Below, in pieces: positions 34,119 through 39,120 of a stretch of 39,120 nt of DNA. Position 1 is the first letter of the stretch. Every line of letters starts with the position of its first letter. This DNA is from Pseudomonadota bacterium (GTDB taxonomy: Bacteria > Pseudomonadota > Alphaproteobacteria > Rhodospirillales > Casp-alpha2). Both the position numbers and the translations under genes were made by a program. The stretch lies in contig JAQBYB010000021.1 in the NCBI GenBank assembly GCA_027624235.1, positions 1 through 39,120 of the forward strand, written 5' to 3'. The notes under the pieces were generated by a model that did no database searches, was not told where the DNA came from, and was given only the letters and a program-made list of their open reading frames with translations.

Positions 34119-35414
34119 TTAATTTTCCGGTTCGAAAACGGTGCGCCCATCGACCACTGTCCTCAGCACCCGGCCCTGCACCGGACGGCCGTCGAAGGGG
34201 GAATTCCTGGCCTTGCCGCCAAGCGCGTCGGCGTTGACCTTCCAGCCTTCATCCGGGTCGAACAGCACCAGATCGGCGGCGGCCCCTTTTTTCAAGGCGC
34301 CGGCCTCAAGTCCCATCAGCCCGGCCGGGGCCGAGGTAATCAGCCTGAGAACGTCCAGCAGCCCGAGATGGCCGTTGTGGTGTAGTTCCAGCGACACCGC
34401 CAGTAGGGTGCTCAACCCCATGCCGCCGGGGGCGGCTTGCTCGAAGGGCAGGCGTTTGGATTCTTCGTCTCGGGGCGCATGATCCGACGCAATGGCGTCG
34501 ATGGTGCCGTCGGTCAAGCCGGCGACCACGGCTTGGCGGTCTTCTTCGGTTCGCAATGGCGGCGACAGCTTGGCAAATGTGCGGTAATCGCCGACGGCGG
34601 CCTCATTGAGGGCGAAATAGGGCGGCGCCGTGTCGCAGGTGACGTTGATGCCCCGGTCCTTGGCCCGGCGAATGGCGTCGAGGCTTTCAGCGGTCGAAAT
34701 GTGGGCGATATGCAATCGCCCGCCGGTCGCCTCGGCAAGGCGCACATCGCGCTCGATCAGGATGACCTCGGCTTCGGGCGGAATCCCGAACAGGCCGAGC
34801 CGGGTCGCGACCTCCCCGGCATTCATGACGCCGTCGGCGGCCAGCGCCGGTTCTTCCGGGTGTTGCACAATCATCAGCCCGAAAGTGGCGGCATAGCTGA
34901 GCGCCCGGCGCATCACCAAGGCGTCGGCAACGGCCTTGATACCGTCGGTAAAGGCGACCGCACCGGATTCCGCCAACAGCCCCAGTTCGGCCAGTTCAAT
35001 ACCCTGCAATCCCTTGGTCACGGCGCCGTAGGGATAAACCTTGGCCAGCCCCAGTTTACGGGCGCGCCGGGCGACGAATTCGACCACCGACATATCGTCG
35101 ATGACTGGCTCGGTGTTGGGAAGGCAGACCGCTGACGTCACCCCGCCGGAAACGGCCGCCAGCGCGGTCGATGCCAAATCCCCGACTTCGATCCGCATGT
35201 CGACCAGCCCGGGGCTTAAGCACTTACCGCCGCAATCAATCACCATGGCGTCCTTGGGGGCGTCTTTTTTCTTGAACAGGCCGGCGCCGACATCGGCGAT
35301 GATTTCGCCCTCGGTCAGCACCCCGCCGGGCGTGTCCAGCCCCGTCGCCGGGTCGAGCAGGCGGGCGTTGATATAGGCGACCTTGCCGGAGGGATACTCG
35401 TTCTTCACCGCCAT
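34119..35414 (-). CDS. pyrC: Dihydroorotase-like protein, probably non-catalytic
   Basis: 431 residues of the type I dihydroorotase / amidohydrolase family. Much of the fold is conserved (GGVTSAVCLPNTEPVID, IVQHPEEPA, LHIAHIST, ASDHAPRDEESK), but the first metal-binding motif DxHxH is DMRIE: Arg74 and Glu76 replace both histidines. Such proteins in Pseudomonas (PyrC', pyrX) are inactive and serve to assemble aspartate transcarbamoylase dodecamers. The start ATG shares its A with the pyrB stop (TGATG) and has GGGGGAG upstream, so expression is coupled to pyrB. A separate active dihydroorotase should be encoded elsewhere. Confidence 0.85.
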   Translation of the reverse strand: MAVKNEYPSGKVAYINARLLDPATGLDTPGGVLTEGEIIADVGAGLFKKKDAPKDAMVIDCGGKCLSPGLVDMRIEVGDLASTALAAVSGGVTSAVCLPNTEPVIDDMSVVEFVARRARKLGLAKVYPYGAVTKGLQGIELAELGLLAESGAVAFTDGIKAVADALVMRRALSYAATFGLMIVQHPEEPALAADGVMNAGEVATRLGLFGIPPEAEVILIERDVRLAEATGGRLHIAHISTAESLDAIRRAKDRGINVTCDTAPPYFALNEAAVGDYRTFAKLSPPLRTEEDRQAVVAGLTDGTIDAIASDHAPRDEESKRLPFEQAAPGGMGLSTLLAVSLELHHNGHLGLLDVLRLITSAPAGLMGLEAGALKKGAAADLVLFDPDEGWKVNADALGGKARNSPFDGRPVQGRVLRTVVDGRTVFEPEN

Positions 35415-36376
35415 CAACCGTCTCCCCCGATGGAACCCAGGGCGAGAAGCTCCAGCACCGCCATCCGAACGGCGACGCCCATCTCGACCTGTTCGCGGAT
35501 GACGCTGCGCCCGACATCGTCGGCGACATCGGTGTCGATCTCGACGCCCCGGTTCATCGGGCCGGGGTGCATGATCAAGGCGTCTTCCTTGGCATGGCCG
35601 AGCTTTTTGTAATCGAGGCCGAAAAAGTGGAAGTATTCACGGATACTCGGCAGGAAGTTGCCGTTCATGCGTTCGCGCTGCAAGCGCAGCATCATGACGA
35701 TGTCGCAGTCCTTGAGGCCGGCGCTCATGTCATGGAAGACTTCAACGCCCATGCGTTCGATCTCGGGCGGCAGCAGGGTCTTGGGCGCGATCACGCGGAC
35801 CCGCGCGCCCATGGTGTTGAGAAGGTGAATGTTCGATCTGGCCACGCGGCTGTGCAGGATGTCGCCGCAGATGGCGACCAGAAGGCCGCTCAGGCCGCCG
35901 CGCCGGCGCCGGATGGTCAGCGCGTCGAGCAACGCCTGGGTCGGGTGTTCGTGGCTGCCGTCGCCGCCGTTAATGACGGCGCAGTTGACCTTTTCCGACA
36001 GCAGCTTGACGGCGCCGGAATGCGGGTGGCGGACAATCAGAACATCCGGGTGCATGGCGTTCAGGGTCATCGCCGTATCGGTCAGGGTTTCGCCCTTTTT
36101 GACCGAGCTGGTATCCACCGACATATTGATGATGTCGCCGCCGAGGCGCTTGCCGGCCAGCTCGAACGAGGTCCGGGTGCGGGTCGAGTCCTCGAAGAAC
36201 AAATTGATGATGGTGCGACCGTGTAAAACCGGCGTGGTTTTGTCGGCGCGGCGGTTTTGATCGACGTATGTTTCGGAACGGTCCAGTAAAATGGATATCT
36301 CTTCCGGCGAAAGACCTTCAATGCCGAGCAGGTGACGATGGGGAAACTGGACCTTGTCCTTACCGTCTTGCTTCAT
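35414..36376 (-). CDS. pyrB: Aspartate carbamoyltransferase catalytic subunit
   Basis: 320 residues; joins carbamoyl phosphate and aspartate in pyrimidine synthesis. The carbamoyl-phosphate motif STRTRTSFE, the HPTQALLDA segment and the late [13 protein letters not shown] loop are present. No pyrI regulatory gene is nearby; the dihydroorotase-like partner downstream probably completes the complex. The start at 36376 has no Shine-Dalgarno. A good promoter ends so close to it that the predicted transcript begins two bases before the ATG. A longer open frame upstream runs through that promoter and is not used. Confidence 0.94.
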   Translation of the reverse strand: MKQDGKDKVQFPHRHLLGIEGLSPEEISILLDRSETYVDQNRRADKTTPVLHGRTIINLFFEDSTRTRTSFELAGKRLGGDIINMSVDTSSVKKGETLTDTAMTLNAMHPDVLIVRHPHSGAVKLLSEKVNCAVINGGDGSHEHPTQALLDALTIRRRRGGLSGLLVAICGDILHSRVARSNIHLLNTMGARVRVIAPKTLLPPEIERMGVEVFHDMSAGLKDCDIVMMLRLQRERMNGNFLPSIREYFHFFGLDYKKLGHAKEDALIMHPGPMNRGVEIDTDVADDVGRSVIREQVEMGVAVRMAVLELLALGSIGGDG

Positions 36377-36384
36377 AAGCGCGG

Positions 36385-36413
36385 AATATATGAACTTAAT
36401 CCCCAAGGCGCAA
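36385..36413 (-). promoter_or_regulatory. Predicted near-leaderless promoter of pyrB
   Basis: Minus strand -35 TTGCGC (36408-36413), 17-bp spacer, -10 TATATT (36385-36390). The predicted +1 near 36378 leaves a two-base leader before the pyrB ATG. Confidence 0.5.
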
Positions 36414-36454
36414 GCATTGCTCTGATTGTCGTATTGCAATTAGAGTACGGGCGC

Positions 36455-37303
36455 ATGGAGGAATACCGGAAAACCCACGAACGTCTGGTCCAGGTGTTCG
36501 ATCGTGAGATCGTATTCATCGTCGGCGCGACCCGCTGGGGAACGGCCTGGGTGCAGCAATGCCTGGATGCTCACCCGGAAATCTGCTGCAAGGGCGAAGG
36601 CCACTTCACCGACAGCCTGTTCCCGTTGCTGGCCAAGGCCTTCGACGCCTACAACGCGCAATCCGAGGTCGTCGGCAATCGCTTGCAATCCTCAGGCCTG
36701 CCGGGCAATGCCGCCGGGTTCACCATCGATGACGTGCATTACCTGATGACCACCGCCATAGGCTTGATGCTGAGCCGCTGGGTTGGCGCCGGAGAGGTCA
36801 GGGTGATTGCTGAAAAAACGCCCGAACATATCGTCGCCCTGGACAAGCTGATCAAATCGGTGCCGGCGATGAAAGTGATCCATGTCTATCGCGACGCCCG
36901 TGACGAGGCGGTGGCGGTGTGGGATTTCAACCAGAGCCTCAGCCAGGGCGCGTTCCAGCAGAAATTCCCCCGGTTCGGCGATTTCGCCAAGGTCTTCGCC
37001 GACAACTGGAGCCAAAGCATTACCACGACCAGGGGATTTGATCGCGACCATCGGGGCCGCTGTTGCCATGTCCGCGCCGAAGGATTCCAGGGCGAGGAGC
37101 TTCAGGTGCTGCGCCCGCTGTTGCAATTCCTCGGCGTTGATGACGGCGAGGCGGTCATCAAAAACTGCGCCGACATCGCCTGGGAGGCGGTGCCCCTCGA
37201 CGTCGATCCCGGTGCCTGGAAAAAGAAGTTTGATGATGAAAACCGGCAGTTCTACCAGCGCGAATGCGGTGAGCTGCTGAAATTGCTGGGCTACGAGGTT
37301 TAG
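36455..37303 (+). CDS. Sulfotransferase family protein
   Basis: 282 residues. The 5'-phosphosulfate loop is recognisable as VGATRWGTAWVQQCLDAHPEI (residues 23-43), with Arg and Trp in place of the usual Ser/Thr-rich core. The 3'-phosphate motif is in VIHVYRDARDEAVAVWDF (about 146-163). It probably transfers sulfate from PAPS to a small molecule, carbohydrate or polymer; the acceptor is unknown. The ATG at 36455 is preceded by a weak GAG; the open frame begins further upstream but would overlap pyrB. It is divergent from pyrB with 78 bp between starts and has no partner gene. Confidence 0.8.
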   Translation: MEEYRKTHERLVQVFDREIVFIVGATRWGTAWVQQCLDAHPEICCKGEGHFTDSLFPLLAKAFDAYNAQSEVVGNRLQSSGLPGNAAGFTIDDVHYLMTTAIGLMLSRWVGAGEVRVIAEKTPEHIVALDKLIKSVPAMKVIHVYRDARDEAVAVWDFNQSLSQGAFQQKFPRFGDFAKVFADNWSQSITTTRGFDRDHRGRCCHVRAEGFQGEELQVLRPLLQFLGVDDGEAVIKNCADIAWEAVPLDVDPGAWKKKFDDENRQFYQRECGELLKLLGYEV

Positions 37304-37443
37304 GTGAATTCGCTGATCCTCTACATCGCCGCCGCGGTTATCCTGTTCGGTCCGAGGGCGGCGTAGAGGCTATTGAAGTCGGCGACTTTCTTGCGAACAA
37401 CGCGCGATTTTGCCACCGCCCGACGTTATGTAAAATCCCAGAA

Positions 37444-37491
37444 AAATGTCCCGAAATGTCCCGAAATGTCCCGAAATGTCCATATTTGTCC
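37444..37491. repeat. 10-bp-period TGTCC tandem repeat
   Basis: AAATGTCCCG is repeated three times, then AAATGTCC and ATATTTGTCC. TGTCC recurs at 37447, 37457, 37467, 37477 and 37487, exactly one helical turn apart. The period is not a multiple of three, which argues against a coding repeat. It could be an array of protein-binding sites. Confidence 0.8.
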
Positions 37492-37495
37492 ATAT

Positions 37496-37558
37496 TCATG
37501 GGTCGTTGCCCCTCTCGCCCATCACGCGAAAGAACGCCGACATCAACAGGCGCGCCAT
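37496..37558 (-). CDS. Putative 20-residue ORF downstream of the LexA-controlled promoter
   Basis: First ATG-initiated frame of the transcript predicted from the LexA-type promoter: MARLLMSAFFRVMGERGNDP, a hydrophobic/basic N-terminal half and a charged end. No strong ribosome-binding site precedes it (GGAA is 13 nt away). A second frame of 53 codons starts at 37499, overlapping its stop (ATGA), and runs through the TGTCC repeat. Short SOS-induced membrane peptides such as Caulobacter SidA give a precedent for the context, but there is no visible homology. It may equally be non-coding. Confidence 0.25.
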   Translation of the reverse strand: MARLLMSAFFRVMGERGNDP

Positions 37559-37612
37559 ATACGCGTTGATGGTTTCCGTATTTACGATGTCAAAGAGCGT
37601 CGGCTATGGTTA

Positions 37613-37645
37613 GAACAAATATAGAACAATTTAATGAAAAGTCAA
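37613..37645 (-). promoter_or_regulatory. LexA (SOS) box within a strong minus-strand promoter
   Basis: GAAC-AAATATA-GAAC (37613-37627) equals GTTC-N7-GTTC on the other strand, the direct-repeat LexA operator known from Rhizobium and Rhodobacter relatives. It overlaps the -10 of TTGACT (37640-37645)-N16-TATATT (37618-37623), with 5 of 6 consensus bases in each element. LexA would block this promoter until DNA damage. The predicted start near 37611 points left, away from the cytochrome gene. Confidence 0.75.
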
Positions 37646-37824
37646 GCCGCCCATCGGCCCAACTGGGGGTTCGGACGGGGGTGGTTCGACCTCTTTTTGG
37701 GAACAGTCTCGGAGCAGAAATGCAGCGTAACCTGTGTCCGCTTTACCCACACAGGACATCGCGAATAATAAGGTGGGCCTCCGGTTAAAAGCGGGAGTTA
37801 AAATCCAAGCGTATCCGGGTCCGA

Positions 37825-37854
37825 TTGATCCAGGTCAATGCCGGCGTATACAAT
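37825..37854 (+). promoter_or_regulatory. FNR/CRP-type box and promoter upstream of cytochrome c gene
   Basis: TTGAT-CCAG-GTCAA (37825-37838) differs from the FNR consensus TTGAT-N4-ATCAA by one base. A -10-like TATACAAT follows at 37847-37854. With that -10 the box lies about 30 bp upstream of the start, not at the -41.5 usual for activation, so it would repress or belong to another start site. Confidence 0.6.
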
Positions 37855-37961
37855 AAATGCTAGGTTGCCCGGAATGGGATGAATACTGATTAAACCTTTA
37901 TCGTCACATAACTAAGTAGAGGGTAACGCCCGTCGGTTCGTTTGTGGCAGGAGGACGCCCA

Positions 37962-38936
37962 ATGAGCCTTTTGTGTTGTTTTTTCCGAATATTTATCTTG
38001 TCGGTGGCGTTTGTGTTCACGCCATTTGCGGCGTGGTCTTTGCCCGTCGACTGTCCCCCCCTGCCGATTTTGTCGTGGTCGGACAATAACACCCATGAAA
38101 GCATTGTTCGCGAGGTCATGGACAAGCATTACGGAGACTGGTCGTCCTATATTTCCAAATGGGAACAACGGTTGGACAGGATGAAAGATACGCATGAGCG
38201 GGGGAAAAAGACCTCGATCAAAATCGGATCGGCCAATATTCTGGTCAAGGATATGCCTGCCTATATAATCAAGCTGGAGAAGCGGATAGCCATCTTTCAG
38301 TGCATCAAAGGGGAAAACGGGATAGCGACGGCGTCGGGCAAGGTCGTCATCCCCAGCAAAGGAGACCCTGAGCTGGGCGAGGCAATGTCCAAGATCGCCG
38401 GATGTTTCGGCTGCCATGGCGTGCAGGGAGTATCCTTCAATACTGGAGTGCCGAATTTGGCCGGGCAAAACGACCTGTATCTGATCAAGCAGATGAAGGA
38501 GTTCCAGATCAGTCACGGCAGCGCCGGCTTCAGTGGTGTTTTGGGGCGCCACAACAAGGTCATGGATATGAAGGTGACGAAGTTAAGAGACGAAGACACC
38601 TGGAACCTTGCCGCTTTCTATTCGGAACTCTCCTGCGCACCCGGCGGCCAGCGCGACGGCGTCAATGTGCCAACACCCAAGAAGACCGTTTTGTGCGAAG
38701 AATGCCACGGTAGTACGGGATACAGCGTGTATAGGGAGATCCCCAATTTGGCCGGCCAGAACGAAAGCTATCTGTTCAAGCAACTCAAGGCTTTGAGAAG
38801 GTCATCCATGGGACCCAGCCGGTCCACCGACAGCGACCAACGCCACCACCTGTTTATGTCGAGACAGGTTGCCTCGTTGACCAATGCTGACATCTCGGCA
38901 TTGGCTAAGTTCTACAGCGGCTTGAATTGCCGCTAG
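37962..38936 (+). CDS. Diheme cytochrome c (c4-like) with extra N-terminal domain
   Basis: 324 residues. A signal peptide (LLCCFFRIFILSVAFVFTPFAAWS) is followed by about 110 residues of unrecognised, charged, probably helical sequence, then two cytochrome c domains. Heme motifs are CFGCH (148-152) and CEECH (245-249), each followed by a c4-type PNLAGQN...YL segment. Candidate distal Met ligands occur in KVMDMKVTKL and HLFMSRQ. c4 proteins are periplasmic electron carriers to terminal oxidases. ATG at 37962 has an excellent GGAGG site 7 nt upstream. The FNR-type box upstream suggests control by oxygen or redox state. It is monocistronic here. Confidence 0.88.
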   Translation: MSLLCCFFRIFILSVAFVFTPFAAWSLPVDCPPLPILSWSDNNTHESIVREVMDKHYGDWSSYISKWEQRLDRMKDTHERGKKTSIKIGSANILVKDMPAYIIKLEKRIAIFQCIKGENGIATASGKVVIPSKGDPELGEAMSKIAGCFGCHGVQGVSFNTGVPNLAGQNDLYLIKQMKEFQISHGSAGFSGVLGRHNKVMDMKVTKLRDEDTWNLAAFYSELSCAPGGQRDGVNVPTPKKTVLCEECHGSTGYSVYREIPNLAGQNESYLFKQLKALRRSSMGPSRSTDSDQRHHLFMSRQVASLTNADISALAKFYSGLNCR

Positions 38937-38980
38937 GACATCTTGCCGACATTGAGCCGTCCAAACCCTCGTCCCGCTGG

Positions 38981-39049
38981 AATTACGGTGACAGTGCACT
39001 TAACTCTCCATATTTCAATTCCGCAATTAAGTGCACTGTCACCGTAATT
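38981..39049. repeat. Perfect 23-bp inverted repeat, REP/BIME-like
   Basis: The left arm (38981-39003) starts AATTACGGTGACAGTGCAC and ends TTAA; the right arm (39027-39049) is its exact complement. A 23-nt AT-rich loop separates them. Related GGTGACAGT-containing repeats accompany REP-associated tyrosine transposases in many proteobacteria, so a pair of inverted REP units is likely. It lies 44 bp after the cytochrome stop and may also act as a transcription barrier. The last 70 bases of the window show no confident gene. Confidence 0.75.
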
Positions 39050-39120
39050 TAGAGCTATGCCCGAAAGTTGGTGACGGGTTGGTCAGGCGGCATGGTTAAG
39101 TTGCTTGATCCCGTCACGGA

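Larger units (their letters stand above)
37304..37961. other. 658-bp region without a conventional gene
   Basis: Contains, from left to right: two overlapping micro-ORFs on opposite strands (37304-37366 plus; 37321-37416 minus), a 10-bp-period repeat (37444-37491), a LexA-type box inside a minus-strand promoter (37613-37645), about 150 bp with nothing I recognise, and an FNR-type box (37825-37838) before the cytochrome gene. No ORF here has convincing coding character. It may be the scar of a lost gene, or a regulatory RNA or small-protein locus. Confidence 0.6.

Noticed and set aside
37304-37416. Two micro-ORFs on opposite strands after the sulfotransferase gene
   Set aside because: They overlap each other, neither has a good start signal, and neither resembles a known protein; at most they are remnants.
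37444-37491. Possible CRISPR array
   Set aside because: The 10-bp units have no spacers and no cas gene is present.
37890-38552. 220-codon frame antisense to the cytochrome c gene
   Set aside because: The opposite strand has a perfect Shine-Dalgarno, a signal peptide and two heme motifs.
39055-39120. Possible end of a minus-strand gene or start of a plus-strand gene (ATG at 39092) at the right edge
   Set aside because: Too short to judge; no ribosome-binding site or recognisable motif.

Overview
The window reads as chromosomal DNA of an alphaproteobacterium, most likely in or near the Rhodospirillales. This rests on gene order: hisZ-purA, rluD next to rpoH, divK-pleD facing rpmG, and a pyrB-pyrC-plsY / dprA-topA-rnr block. 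It also rests on a single-domain DivK, a CtrA-lineage style PleD, and a direct-repeat LexA box of the alphaproteobacterial type (GAAC-N7-GAAC). Most genes are GC-rich; a few intergenic islands are clearly AT-rich.

Layout. 1-520 holds a 3' tRNA-Arg fragment (likely an old integration site), AT-rich palindromes and an intact tRNA-Glu. 566-2386 (minus) carries threonine aldolase, a JAMM/MPN metalloprotease-like protein and a small membrane protein. 2456-4431 (plus) carries rluD and rpoH. 4425-7086 (minus) is an unrecognised pair: a tail-anchored pseudokinase and a multi-spanning membrane protein. 7245-9737 is hisZ-purA. 9842-11251 is an ArsR-regulated ArsP-like permease. 11364-13828 is a thioredoxin-TolC-short HlyD operon, whose upstream region has been invaded by a 99-bp MITE-like element that carries a promoter-like sequence. 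14004-14606 is a secreted protein. 14828-18823 (plus) holds a GT-C-type membrane glycosyltransferase, a gamma-glutamyltransferase and a Crp/Fnr regulator, followed by a 31-residue membrane peptide gene with a clear terminator. 19273-21077 is divK-pleD (cell-cycle and c-di-GMP signalling).

From 21115 to 36376 everything is on the minus strand: rpmG, an S41 lipoprotein protease, rnr, topA, dprA, then an EmrAB-type efflux pair and a CBS-domain histidine kinase that split the usual plsY-dprA junction, then plsY, a dihydroorotase-like gene lacking the metal-binding HxH pair, and pyrB. 36455-37303 is a sulfotransferase. The 658-bp gap after it is the least conventional part of the window: a LexA box lies inside a strong minus-strand promoter that points into tiny ORFs and a 10-bp-period TGTCC repeat. 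A diheme cytochrome c gene with an FNR-type box upstream follows, and the window ends in a perfect 23-bp inverted repeat of REP type.

The most interesting signals are the SOS-type promoter with no normal gene, the promoter-bearing MITE with a 4-bp target duplication, two predicted leaderless genes (arsR and pyrB), the pseudokinase/membrane-protein pair, and the EmrAB/CBS-kinase insertion. All calls come from reading the sequence; no database search was run.
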